A stretch of 64,000 bases of DNA from Sandaracinobacteroides sayramensis (GTDB lineage Bacteria; Pseudomonadota; Alphaproteobacteria; Sphingomonadales; Sphingomonadaceae), in the NCBI RefSeq assembly GCF_022014495.1, contig NZ_JAKLSQ010000007.1:75092-139091 (forward strand), read 5' to 3'. A program made the translations under genes and the position numbers. Positions within the stretch are counted from its first letter, which is position 1, and every line of letters begins with the position of its first letter. The notes below the pieces were generated by a model. The model saw only the letters and a program-made list of their open reading frames with translations. It was not told the origin of the DNA and did not search any database. Below, one piece after another: positions 50,031 through 58,224 of the stretch.

Positions 50031-51401
50031 TCAACGCTCCAGGTAACGATCGAGGGTCTGGTGGAAATGGCGGATGCGGATTTCCTGATAATTGCCAAGC
50101 TGCAGCTTGCCCGTCTTCGAACAGTTCATCCCCTCCTGAACGAAGGGAATATTGCCCATGTCCTGATCGAGGATGGCACCGAGCTGGCCGAAATAGCCCT
50201 CCCAATTCTCATCCTCCTGCAGGAAATGCATCGGGATAGACGGCTGCATCTCCTCCCCCGGACGCAGGCGCTGGATCAGGCGAACCTCCATCAAGGTGTG
50301 CTCGTGATCCGGCCAGGGGCGCCAGCGATAGACCACCTGCGGCCCCATCCCACCCCAGGGCGAGAAATTGGGGAAGACGTTATAGGTATAGGCGTCCTGC
50401 ACTTCGGAATCCGTGGCATCGGACAGGTCGGCTTCGTAGAGCTTGCCGAAACGCGCCCGGTTATGCTTGCCCATCGCCTGCCGCGCCGTCTCGCCCGGCT
50501 CGACGTCGATGGTCATTCCGGGCTCCACGACCCGGCCATTGTATTTCAGGAACTGGTCGATCACCCACTGCTCGTCCCGCACCCGTCGCTCGACATGGGG
50601 CGAGGTCAGGCCGAAAGGCGTGATCATCAGGTTCACATGGTCGCTGTAGAGATCATATTTGGAATTGGCGTCCGCCGTGAACGGCATGATCTGCGGGTGG
50701 GTGGCGATCACATGATAGGCCTCCATGAAGGCCTCCATGCACGTCTTCCAATTGGCCTTGATGACCTTGCCGGCCCATTTCGTCGTAAAACATTGTTCGG
50801 GCTTCCAGCGCTCGAAGTGGCTGGGAATCGGCGCCAGATACTCTTCCAGCGAAGGGCCACCCTCGGCCTCCTTTACGAAGACATAGCCGCCCCATTGGCC
50901 GACCTGCGCTTCCGGCAGGCTCATCTCCTCCGATTTCAGATGGGTGAAGTCCCAGCGGCAGGGAATATTCTTCAGCGTGCCGTCGAGATTCCACGAAAAG
51001 GCATGATAGGGGCAACGAAGCTCCCCCAGTCGGCCGTTGCGCTGCCGCAGCTTGCGGCCACGGTGCAGGCAGACATTGTGGAAAGCGCGCACGCTGTTGT
51101 CCGCCTGGCGCACCAGCACATAGGACCGACCGGCGTTTTCATAGACAACACTGTCGCCGGGATTCAGCAACTCCTCCTCCCGCGCGGCATATTGCCAGAC
51201 ATGCGGCCACATCTGCTCGATTTCCCGCCGGAAGAACTCCGGCGAGGTGTAGCGGGCCACGTCCAAAGGCTCGGAGCCGAGGAACTGGTAATGATCCTCC
51301 ACCAGATGGTCGGGAATCCGGCCGGTGTCGGCCTTTGCCAGCTCGAACCAGCTCACGCCCTTGGCCGCTTCGCGGCCACCCGCTGCATCGGCGTCAGCCA
51401 T
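50031..51401 (-). CDS. Rieske non-heme iron oxygenase alpha subunit, copy C
   Basis: Largest of the three, 456 residues. Rieske ligands C111/H113 (CLHRG) and C130/H133 (CPYHAF); iron ligands H230 and H235 in MEAYHVIATH with Glu227 bridging, and a carboxylate in LDQDMGN. The start ATG at 51401 has AGGAGGA upstream and the next gene's stop overlaps it by 8 bases. It lies between an enoyl-CoA-hydratase-like gene and an SDR in a six-gene operon. Substrate unknown. Confidence 0.92.
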   Translation of the reverse strand: MADADAAGGREAAKGVSWFELAKADTGRIPDHLVEDHYQFLGSEPLDVARYTSPEFFRREIEQMWPHVWQYAAREEELLNPGDSVVYENAGRSYVLVRQADNSVRAFHNVCLHRGRKLRQRNGRLGELRCPYHAFSWNLDGTLKNIPCRWDFTHLKSEEMSLPEAQVGQWGGYVFVKEAEGGPSLEEYLAPIPSHFERWKPEQCFTTKWAGKVIKANWKTCMEAFMEAYHVIATHPQIMPFTADANSKYDLYSDHVNLMITPFGLTSPHVERRVRDEQWVIDQFLKYNGRVVEPGMTIDVEPGETARQAMGKHNRARFGKLYEADLSDATDSEVQDAYTYNVFPNFSPWGGMGPQVVYRWRPWPDHEHTLMEVRLIQRLRPGEEMQPSIPMHFLQEDENWEGYFGQLGAILDQDMGNIPFVQEGMNCSKTGKLQLGNYQEIRIRHFHQTLDRYLER

Positions 51402-52287
51402 AAATTCCTCCTCTTTCCCTCGTTTCGGTCGCCCGAACCGATGCCGTGGCCATCGCCCGTGCGTCCATTCCCGCGATCGCATTGCCATTGACGAGCGCGT
51501 TATGGGCATGGGCCAGATGGTGCATGTGAAAGCTGGCATCCATCGCCGACCGCTTGCCGGCGAAATCCTCGACGGCGTTGAACGCCTGCTTCGCAAGCGT
51601 CAGGCCAAAGGCGGGCAGCTCGGCCAACCGCGCGGCCACCGCCTCCACTTCGGCCTCCAGCGCCTCGCGGTCCACCACACGGTTCACCATCCCAAGGTGC
51701 CAGGCGCGCTCGGCGCTCATCCTTTCCCCCAGAAACAGGAACTCTCGCGCCACGCGCGGATGCATCTCGAAGGCATGGGCGAAATATTCGACACCCGGTA
51801 CGCCCATGCGCAGCACGGGGTCGCTGAAGACCGCATCCCTCGAAGCAATGATAAGATCGCAGACCCAGGCCAGCATAAGGCCGCCGGCGATGCAGGCGCC
51901 ATGCACGGCGGCGATCGTCGGTTTCGGCAACTCCCGCCAGCGACGGCAGAGGCCAAGATAGGCCTCCTGTTCCCGCACATAATATTTTGCCGCGCCGTCC
52001 AGGGTGGAATGATCCCCCCAAAGGGTCGCACGGCGCGGCGCGGGCCGATCCGCGTCGCGACCGGGGCTGCCGATATCGTGGCCGGCGGAAAAATGCTTTC
52101 CCGCCCCTTTCAGCACGATCACCCGGATTTCCGGATCTTCCGACGCGCGCACAAGGGCATCGTCCAAGGCGTAGAGCATCTGCGCATTCTGCGCGTTGCC
52201 ATAGTCCGGGCGGTTCAGAGTGATCCACGCAGTCGCCCCACTCCGCTCATAGAGTATGGGCTTATCGGTCTCGTATATGGGCGCCAT
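51394..52287 (-). CDS. Crotonase-fold enoyl-CoA hydratase/isomerase family protein, catalytic Glu pair absent
   Basis: Protein of 297 residues with the crotonase oxyanion pattern: AGHDIGSPG (about 68-76) and VHGACIAGGLMLAWVCDL (about 128-145). By alignment to rat crotonase, the two catalytic glutamates (E144, E164) are Met138 and Val158, in the subgroup reading FSDPVLRMGVPGVEYFAHAF. This makes simple hydratase activity doubtful; hydrolase, retro-Claisen or ring-opening activity is possible. Operon partners: SDR upstream (3-base gap) and Rieske copy C downstream. Confidence 0.88.
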   Translation of the reverse strand: MAPIYETDKPILYERSGATAWITLNRPDYGNAQNAQMLYALDDALVRASEDPEIRVIVLKGAGKHFSAGHDIGSPGRDADRPAPRRATLWGDHSTLDGAAKYYVREQEAYLGLCRRWRELPKPTIAAVHGACIAGGLMLAWVCDLIIASRDAVFSDPVLRMGVPGVEYFAHAFEMHPRVAREFLFLGERMSAERAWHLGMVNRVVDREALEAEVEAVAARLAELPAFGLTLAKQAFNAVEDFAGKRSAMDASFHMHHLAHAHNALVNGNAIAGMDARAMATASVRATETRERGGIYG

Positions 52288-52290
52288 CGG

Positions 52291-53121
52291 TCAGGCTCGG
52301 GCGACACCGGCGGTCGCCCACGGTCGGGGCCGGGGCTTGCCGGTCGCCTCCAGCACGGCACGATCGATCTCTGCTCCTGAAGGGTTTCCGCGCAGCGTCA
52401 AACCGCCGTTCACCTGCAGATTCTGGCCCGTCATGAAGCAATCGTCGCCGCTGAGCCAGATCACCGCGGCGGCGATGTCCTCCGACGTGCCGACACGGCC
52501 CAGCGGATAGCGGGCGAGATAGGACTCCCAGACGCCCGGCACCGCCTTGGCGCGCGCCGTCATCGGCGTTTCCGTCAATCCCGGAGAAATGGAATTCGCC
52601 CTGATGCCGCGCTCGCCATATTCGTTGGCGATGCAGCGCATCACATGATCGAAGCCGGCCTTGGTTCCCATATAGGCAGCATGGTCGTCCAGCATGATCG
52701 TCGCCGTCGCCGAACTGATCTGCACCAGCGACCCGCCATCGCCGACCAGCGGCAGCAGTTTCTGGAAGAACAGGAAAGGCCCGATGAATTGCAGGTCCGC
52801 CATCCGGCGAAGCTCATCCTCCGTTGTCAGCGCGAACGGCTTCAGCAAGCCCCAACCGGTGGCGTTCACCACAATGTCGACACCACCCCATGTTTCGCCG
52901 ACATGGGCCGCCAGCGCGTCGAGGCTGCCGGAGTCGGTAATGTCGGCAACAGTCGCCAGTCCGCCGATCTCCGCCGCGAGTCGCTCCAGTTCGACCGGAT
53001 GGCGGCCCGCGATCAGCACCTGCGCCCCTTCGGCCGCCAGCCTTCTTGCGATCACCTGGCCCATATTGTCCCGTCCGGCGGCGCCGATAACGAGGGCCTT
53101 CCTGGATTGCAGTCTCTTCAT
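52291..53121 (-). CDS. SDR family oxidoreductase
   Basis: Rossmann enzyme of 276 residues. Cofactor site VIGAAGRDNMGQVIARRL (about 10-28) resembles enoyl-reductase-type SDRs in having a wide loop; catalytic residues S and YMGTK are present (VQISSATATIM, AAYMGTKAGF). C-terminal FMTGQNLQVNGGLTL is typical. Start at 53121 has GGAGGTGGAGA upstream. It leads the minus-strand operon of crotonase, Rieske C, SDR, FMN enzyme and E2. Confidence 0.9.
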   Translation of the reverse strand: MKRLQSRKALVIGAAGRDNMGQVIARRLAAEGAQVLIAGRHPVELERLAAEIGGLATVADITDSGSLDALAAHVGETWGGVDIVVNATGWGLLKPFALTTEDELRRMADLQFIGPFLFFQKLLPLVGDGGSLVQISSATATIMLDDHAAYMGTKAGFDHVMRCIANEYGERGIRANSISPGLTETPMTARAKAVPGVWESYLARYPLGRVGTSEDIAAAVIWLSGDDCFMTGQNLQVNGGLTLRGNPSGAEIDRAVLEATGKPRPRPWATAGVARA

Positions 53122-53296
53122 GTCTCCACCTCTCCGGGGCAGCGGGCTATCACGAAAATAGCACATATGGCAAATTATAATTGCCCGCTCGCCGCAGCAC
53201 GCCCCCGCACCAGCATCAAGGGGAATTTCCAGACGAAATATATTGCGCAATATAGAATCTGTGCTATCTCCACGCCAGCCGGAAAAGGGGCGGGAT
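53122..53296. promoter_or_regulatory. Divergent control region of the two 2-oxoacid-dehydrogenase-bearing operons
   Basis: 175 bases between divergent genes. AT-rich from 53150 to 53265, with the perfect palindrome TATATTGCGCAATATA near the plus-strand start; a CATATG and AATTATAATT lie on the other side. Confidence 0.6.
53239..53254. promoter_or_regulatory. Island operator copy 8, perfect 16-base palindrome (TATATTGCGCAATATA)
   Basis: The only perfectly self-complementary copy, 43 bases upstream of the E1 alpha start. It serves as the reference for the nine-site alignment. Confidence 0.72.
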
Positions 53297-54295
53297 ATGA
53301 CCGAAACGAATGTCGACAAGGATCTATTGCTGGACATCTATCGCCGGGCCTGGCTGATCCATCAGGCGGACGCGAAGTTCCGCGCCATGATCACCACCGG
53401 CCAACTGCAAATTCTCTATTACAGCCCGCGTGGCCAGGAAGTCGTGGCCGCCGCCATGATGGCCGCCCTGCGGCCGGACGACTATCTCGTCACCATCTAT
53501 CGCGGCATCCACGACCAGCTCGCCAAGGGAATTCCGCTGAAGGAACTGTGGGCTGAGTTCGCCGGCAAGGCGACCGGCACCTGCAAGGGCAAGGGCGGCC
53601 CGATGCACATCACCCATCCTGAAACGGGGGTGATGGTGACGACCGGTATCGTCGGCTCCGGCATGCCCATCGCCAATGGGCTCGGGCTCGCCTCCCAGTT
53701 GAACGGAGACGGCCGGGTAACCGTCTGCTGCTTCGGCGACGGCGCCTCCAACATCGGCGCCTTCCACGAGGCGCTGAACATGGCCTCCGTATGGAAGTTG
53801 CCCGTCATCTTCCTGTGCCAGAACAATCTTTACGGCGAGCATACGCCCTATGCCATGAGCACGGGGGCCGAGCGGATCGCCGATCGTTCCATTTCTTATG
53901 GGATGAAGGGCGTGCGGGTGAACGGCAACGACGCCGCCGCCATGCATGCCGTTGCGCGCGAGGCGGTGGCGCGCGCGCGCGCCGGGGAGGGGCCTACCCT
54001 CATCGAGGCGATGACCTTCCGCTTCAACGGTCACCTGCTGGGCGACGACAGCCATTATATCCCGAAGGCGGAAATGGAGGCGGCCAAGGCCGCCGACCCG
54101 GTCCCGGCGCTGCGCCGCACGCTGCTGGAAACGCAGGTGTCCGAAGCCACGCTGGCGGCGCTGGAGGCGGAGATCACCGCGCAGGTGGCGGAAGCCGCGC
54201 AATTCGCCCTGGACAGCCCTTATCCGGACCTCCGCGAGAACCGGATCGACGTGCTGGATGTCGAGATGCTGGACAACAGGGAGATTGCCGCGTGA
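53297..54295 (+). CDS. 2-oxoacid dehydrogenase E1 alpha subunit (pyruvate/acetoin dehydrogenase-like)
   Basis: ThDP subunit of 332 residues. The cofactor motif is FGDGASNIGAFHEALNMASVWKLPVIFLCQNN (about 147-178, GDG...NN), followed by the regulatory-free loop region and C-terminal helices. RGIHDQLAKGIPLKELWAEF and GKGGPMHITHPETG match the pyruvate/acetoin-type E1 alpha. Start ATG 53297 with GGGGCGGGAT upstream. It makes a heterotetramer with the next gene and decarboxylates a 2-oxoacid, passing the acyl group to a lipoyl domain. Confidence 0.92.
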   Translation: MTETNVDKDLLLDIYRRAWLIHQADAKFRAMITTGQLQILYYSPRGQEVVAAAMMAALRPDDYLVTIYRGIHDQLAKGIPLKELWAEFAGKATGTCKGKGGPMHITHPETGVMVTTGIVGSGMPIANGLGLASQLNGDGRVTVCCFGDGASNIGAFHEALNMASVWKLPVIFLCQNNLYGEHTPYAMSTGAERIADRSISYGMKGVRVNGNDAAAMHAVAREAVARARAGEGPTLIEAMTFRFNGHLLGDDSHYIPKAEMEAAKAADPVPALRRTLLETQVSEATLAALEAEITAQVAEAAQFALDSPYPDLRENRIDVLDVEMLDNREIAA

Positions 54296-55284
54296 ACGCG
54301 CCGTTGAAAAAGATCACCTTCGGCCAGGCGTTCCACATGGCGATGGACGAGGCCATGGCCGCCGACGAGCGCGTCATCCTGCTGGGCGAGGACATCGCCG
54401 ACGGTCAGGGCGGTGGCGTCTACAAGACCACGCTCGGGCTTTCGGCGAAATATGGCGACGCGCGCGTCCGCTCCACGCCGATCGCCGAACAGGCGATCGT
54501 GGGCGCGGCGATCGGCGCTGCGCTGGTGGGATATCGCCCCGTCGCGGAAATCATGCTGATGAACTTCATCACGGTCGCCATGGACCAGATCGTGAACCAC
54601 GCAGCCAAGCTGCGCTTCATGTCGGGCGGTCAGACCAGCGTGCCGATCACCATCCGCACCATTTCCGGCGCGGGGCGCGGCTTCGGCGGCCAGCACAGCG
54701 ACATGCTGGAAGCCTGGTTCGCGCATGTGCCCGGCCTGAAGATCGCCACCGCCTCCAATCCGGCTGACGCCAAGGGGCTGCTGCTTTCCTGTATCGAGGA
54801 CGACAACCCCTGCATCTTTATCGAGAACACGCCCACCTACCGCACGTCCGGCCCGCCGCCGGAACCCGGCTATCGCGTGCCGCTGGGCAAGGCCGCCGTG
54901 CAGCGCGAAGGGCGCGACATCAGCGTGATCGGCTACGGCAGGCCCATAGCCGACGCGCTGGCCGTCGCCGGCAAACTGGCGGAAGAAGGCATTTCCGTCG
55001 AGGTGGTGGACTTGCGCACCATCGCCCCCTTCGATGCCGAGACGGTGCTGAATTCCGTCGCGAAGACCGGGCGCGCCGTCATCGTGCATGAAGCGGTGAA
55101 GGAGTTCGGCGTGGGCGCGGAGATTTCCAGCCGCATCCATGAAGAGCTGTTCCGGGATCTTAAGGCCCCCGTGGCCCGCGTCGGCTCGCGTTACGCGCCC
55201 GTTCCATTTTCCCCGGTTCTCGAGAAAGACTGGCTCTACAGCCAGGCCGATATCGAAGCCGCCATCCGCAAAACCCTTGGCTGA
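54292..55284 (+). CDS. 2-oxoacid dehydrogenase E1 beta subunit
   Basis: Transketolase pyrimidine-domain subunit of 330 residues. It starts with GTG at 54292, overlapping the E1 alpha stop (GTGA). Motifs: LLGEDIADGQGGGVYKTT (ThDP-binding Glu, about 24), STPIAEQAIVGAAIGAAL, GGQHSDMLEAWFAHVPGL and C-terminal VVDLRTIAPFDAETV. Works with E1 alpha, the lipoyl protein (10-base gap) and the separated E2. No E3 (dihydrolipoamide dehydrogenase) in the window. Confidence 0.92.
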   Translation: MNAPLKKITFGQAFHMAMDEAMAADERVILLGEDIADGQGGGVYKTTLGLSAKYGDARVRSTPIAEQAIVGAAIGAALVGYRPVAEIMLMNFITVAMDQIVNHAAKLRFMSGGQTSVPITIRTISGAGRGFGGQHSDMLEAWFAHVPGLKIATASNPADAKGLLLSCIEDDNPCIFIENTPTYRTSGPPPEPGYRVPLGKAAVQREGRDISVIGYGRPIADALAVAGKLAEEGISVEVVDLRTIAPFDAETVLNSVAKTGRAVIVHEAVKEFGVGAEISSRIHEELFRDLKAPVARVGSRYAPVPFSPVLEKDWLYSQADIEAAIRKTLG

Positions 55285-55294
55285 AGGCAAAGTG

Positions 55295-55525
55295 ATGAGC
55301 ACCGAAATCCGTATCCCCAAGCTCGGCATCTCGATGGAAGAAGCGACGCTTGTCGAATGGCTGGTGGCGGACGGCGCGGACGTGGTGGAAGGCCAGCTTC
55401 TCTACAGCCTGGAAACCGACAAATCCGTGCAGGAAGTGGAATCGCCCGCGGGCGGCAAGCTGCGCATCATCGGCCAGGTGGGCGAAATCTACCCAGTGGG
55501 CGAACTGATCGCCGCACTGGATTGA
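55295..55525 (+). CDS. Free-standing biotin/lipoyl-domain protein
   Basis: Single lipoyl domain of 76 residues: starts STEIRIPKLGISMEEATLVE, lipoylated lysine K43 in LETDKSVQEVES, C-terminal VGEIYPVGELIAAL. It ends exactly after one domain with no acyltransferase core. It follows the E1 beta gene and is expected to shuttle acyl groups to the E2 core encoded at 47320-48060. Biotin use is unlikely as the core is TDK rather than MKM. Confidence 0.9.
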   Translation: MSTEIRIPKLGISMEEATLVEWLVADGADVVEGQLLYSLETDKSVQEVESPAGGKLRIIGQVGEIYPVGELIAALD

Positions 55526-55597
55526 AGCCGGACCATTGAGGGCATTGCGCGTGACGCCCGAAAGAAGGCGCGCGCTGCCCCCTACGCGCTTCCTGGT

Positions 55598-55645
55598 TTG
55601 TGATCGAGACAGCCATTACCTCGCTGCGGGGTCGCGAGATCACAA
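55598..55645. promoter_or_regulatory. Inverted repeat TTGTGATC ... GATCACAA
   Basis: Perfect 8-base arms separated by 32 bases in the 148-base gap before the second flavoprotein gene. Could mark a separate operator or internal promoter; nothing else supports it. Confidence 0.3.
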
Positions 55646-55673
55646 CTGAAGAAACCGCAATCCGGGAGGATTT

Positions 55674-57098
55674 ATGGCCTGGGACTATGACGTCATCATC
55701 GTCGGCGGCGGCGGTGCCGGCCTTGCGGCCGCCATTGAAGCGAAACGTGCGGGCGCCAACTGCATCATCCTGGAAGCCGACACGAAGCTCGGGGGTGCAA
55801 CCGCCCAGTCAGGGGGAGTCTTCTATGCCGCCGGCACCAGCGTCCAGCGCGCGGCCGGTATCGACGACAGCGCAGAGGACATGTTCCAGTATCTGATGAC
55901 GCTCAATCACTGGAGCGTGAAGCCGGATATCTTTCGCATCCTCGCCGACGAAAGCGGCCCGACGCTGGAGTGGCTGATCGCCGAGGGCACGGAATTCCTG
56001 CCCGAGCAAGTCACCTTCGGCGGCATCGAAGCCAAGCCCCGGGCGCATCCAAGCCATGGCGCCGGCACGGGCATAGCCGAAACGCTGATCAACACCGCAG
56101 GCGCGCTCGGTATCGAGACAGCCTTGGGAACGCGGGTGGAACGCTTGCTGCTGGAGGACGGCCAGGTGATCGGCGTTCACGCCGCAGGCATCGATCTGCG
56201 CGCGCCCTCGGTCATCCTTACCACCGGCGGCTTCGGCAACAGCCCGGAGATGATTGCCCGCTTCTTCCCGACCGCTGCCCGCAAAGGCGACTGGACATGG
56301 GCAGTCCACCGTCGCGCGCCCTACATCCTGGGGGACGGAATCCGGTTGGGCGAGCAGATCGATGCCCGCATCGTCGGCCATGATACGGGCCTGCTGCTGC
56401 CAGGCTCCAACGCCGGCGGGAAGGCGCTGGAGCCGTTTCTGCCGCCCTGGCTGATGCTGGTGAACCGCGAAGGCCGGCGTTTCATTCCGGAAACCTCATC
56501 CTACACCATTTCCGGCTATGCCTTGAACGAGCAGACCGACGAGGTCGCCTTCGCCATTTTCGACGAGCGCGCACTCGTCGAAGCCAGTTCCGACCTCAGC
56601 TATCTCGACCCCTATGGTTCGGGGATCGAAATTCCCACATGGGAAGAGCCCATGCTGCGCGAACGCGTCGCCAAGGGGGAAATCCAGTCTGCCGACACCC
56701 TCGACCTTTTGTGCGCCCGGATCGGCATCGACCCGAAAGGGCTGGCGGAAACGGTGCGAACCTATAACGAGGACTGCGCCCTGGGTGTCGACAGCCATTA
56801 TTTCCAGAAGCTGGGCAAGCGCTATCCGGTTTCCACAGCCCCTTTCTATGCTGCCGAAATTCGCGCAGCCGTCATTGCCGTCACCGGCGCCGGGCTGGAC
56901 ATAAATCGGGACTGCGCGGTGCTGGACAGCCACGGGCGCCCTGTGCCTGGCCTTTATGCGGCGGGCGAGGTTCTGGGTGTGCTGATGGGCAAACGCTATG
57001 GCGGCGGCGGGATGTCGATCGGGCCTGCGATCGTCTTGGGACGACGGGCGGGCATCCACGCCACGCTTGCGGCGCGCAGTGCAGCACAGACGGCCTGA
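55674..57098 (+). CDS. FAD-dependent oxidoreductase, fumarate-reductase/ketosteroid-dehydrogenase fold, copy 2
   Basis: Flavoprotein of 474 residues. FAD site DYDVIIVGGGGAGLAAAIEAKRAG and GGATAQSGGVFYAAGTS (about 43-60); C-terminal VLDSHGRPVPGLYAAGEV and RYGGGGMSIGPAIVLGRRAG. It is smaller than the copy at 24563, has an FCC/tricarballylate-dehydrogenase-like layout, and lacks the Tyr-x-Gly-x-Gly-Gly element. GGGAGG lies 6 bases upstream of the start. With the next SDR it forms the tail of the E1 operon. Confidence 0.88.
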   Translation: MAWDYDVIIVGGGGAGLAAAIEAKRAGANCIILEADTKLGGATAQSGGVFYAAGTSVQRAAGIDDSAEDMFQYLMTLNHWSVKPDIFRILADESGPTLEWLIAEGTEFLPEQVTFGGIEAKPRAHPSHGAGTGIAETLINTAGALGIETALGTRVERLLLEDGQVIGVHAAGIDLRAPSVILTTGGFGNSPEMIARFFPTAARKGDWTWAVHRRAPYILGDGIRLGEQIDARIVGHDTGLLLPGSNAGGKALEPFLPPWLMLVNREGRRFIPETSSYTISGYALNEQTDEVAFAIFDERALVEASSDLSYLDPYGSGIEIPTWEEPMLRERVAKGEIQSADTLDLLCARIGIDPKGLAETVRTYNEDCALGVDSHYFQKLGKRYPVSTAPFYAAEIRAAVIAVTGAGLDINRDCAVLDSHGRPVPGLYAAGEVLGVLMGKRYGGGGMSIGPAIVLGRRAGIHATLAARSAAQTA

Positions 57099-57101
57099 TC
57101 C

Positions 57102-57932
57102 ATGGACATGATGACTTTCTTCTCGGAAGAAAGCCGCCGAGAGGCTGAGGCCCTCGCCCACCGCTCCATTGCAAGCCTGATCGGCAATGAAGGGCGAACA
57201 GCGGTCGTTACCGGCGCGGCGCGCGGCATCGGCCTCGCCATTTCACATCGTCTCGTCGAAAGTGGCGCTTATGTTGTTCTCGCGGATCTGCGCGCGGATG
57301 ACCTCGCAAAGGCTCGCGACAGTTTCCCCCAGGCATTCCGCGCGCGAACCGCAACCCTTGAAGTGGACGTGACCCGGGCCGATGCGGTGAGAGCCTTGGC
57401 CGAAACGGCGGTCGCACGGACCGGCAGACTCGATATATGGGTGAACAACGCCGGAATTTTTCCACCCAGCGGCGCCATTCAGGAAGCCGAAGACACTGTT
57501 TTCCAACAAATCCTTGCGGTCAACGTCCAGGGTGTCTTCATGGGCGCGCGCGAGGCGGCCCGGCACATGGTCGGCAAAGGCGTTATCCTCAACATCGCGA
57601 GCATCGGAGCCATCAGAGGGCAAAATGGCATGAGCGGTTATTCCGCCAGCAAGCATGCCGTTGCCGGCCTCACACGCAGCCTGGCCCTGGAACTGGGCAA
57701 ATTCGGCATAAGGGTCATGGCCATTGCGCCCGGCCTGACCGTGTCCCCCGGCAATGCGGAAGCCCTGGAGCGCGTCCAGGCTGCCGGCCACAAGCTGGCG
57801 AGCCTGTCCGCCCCGCTTGGACGTATCGCGCTGGCGGACGATGTAGCTCGCGTTGCACTATTTTCGGTGAGTGACATGGCCGCGATGATGACGGGCCAGA
57901 TTCTCGTCATTGATGGTGGGACTACCGCTTGA
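57102..57932 (+). CDS. SDR family oxidoreductase
   Basis: Classical SDR of 276 residues: TGAARGIGLAI (about 38-48), NNAGIFPPSG (about 112), S and YSASK catalytic residues (SIGAIRGQNGMSGYSASKHAV), C-terminal MMTGQILVIDGGTTA. An extra 25-residue N-terminal segment (MTFFSEESRREAEALAHRS) precedes the Rossmann domain. It reduces or oxidises an alcohol or ketone in the pathway. Three bases after the flavoprotein stop. Confidence 0.9.
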   Translation: MDMMTFFSEESRREAEALAHRSIASLIGNEGRTAVVTGAARGIGLAISHRLVESGAYVVLADLRADDLAKARDSFPQAFRARTATLEVDVTRADAVRALAETAVARTGRLDIWVNNAGIFPPSGAIQEAEDTVFQQILAVNVQGVFMGAREAARHMVGKGVILNIASIGAIRGQNGMSGYSASKHAVAGLTRSLALELGKFGIRVMAIAPGLTVSPGNAEALERVQAAGHKLASLSAPLGRIALADDVARVALFSVSDMAAMMTGQILVIDGGTTA

Positions 57933-58224
57933 AGGGATGGCGAATCCTGACACCCCCCGCCTGAGACTTGTCCTCCCTTCACCCGAAATGGGACAATCCC
58001 GAAACTGAAAATTGAATTGCATAATTATATTATATTTCAATCTATTATATTGGCATTTCCTCCAAAATCCAAGCTCCCGACAGCTTGAAGCCTAGCTCTT
58101 GCACAGCATCACTGTCCACTTGCCCCCTCATGCCTCTCATGAGTTCTTCCATTTTTCTATCGCGCAATACTTTCTTGTCAAACAATGCCGCGCAGCATAG
58201 TATCAGGCCTAAAGGGAGGCGAAA
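57933..58224. other. 292-base AT-rich gap, possible remnant on minus strand
   Basis: The first half (about 58015-58060) is strongly AT-rich. On the minus strand, an open frame ending at 58045 reads LRDRKMEELMRGMRGQV and GFKLSGAWILEEMPI with protein-like composition, but it runs into the SnoaL-like gene upstream, so it may be a decayed fragment. An island operator copy lies at 58156-58171. Confidence 0.4.
58156..58171. promoter_or_regulatory. Island operator copy 9 (TCTATCGCGCAATACT)
   Basis: Lies 54 bases before the SnoaL-like gene and puts the SnoaL-OYE-SDR-P450 group under the same proposed control as the rest of the island. Confidence 0.58.

Noticed and set aside
50061-51491. 476-codon plus-strand open frame opposite Rieske oxygenase C
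   Set aside because: Shadow; iron and Rieske ligands are found only on the minus-strand product.
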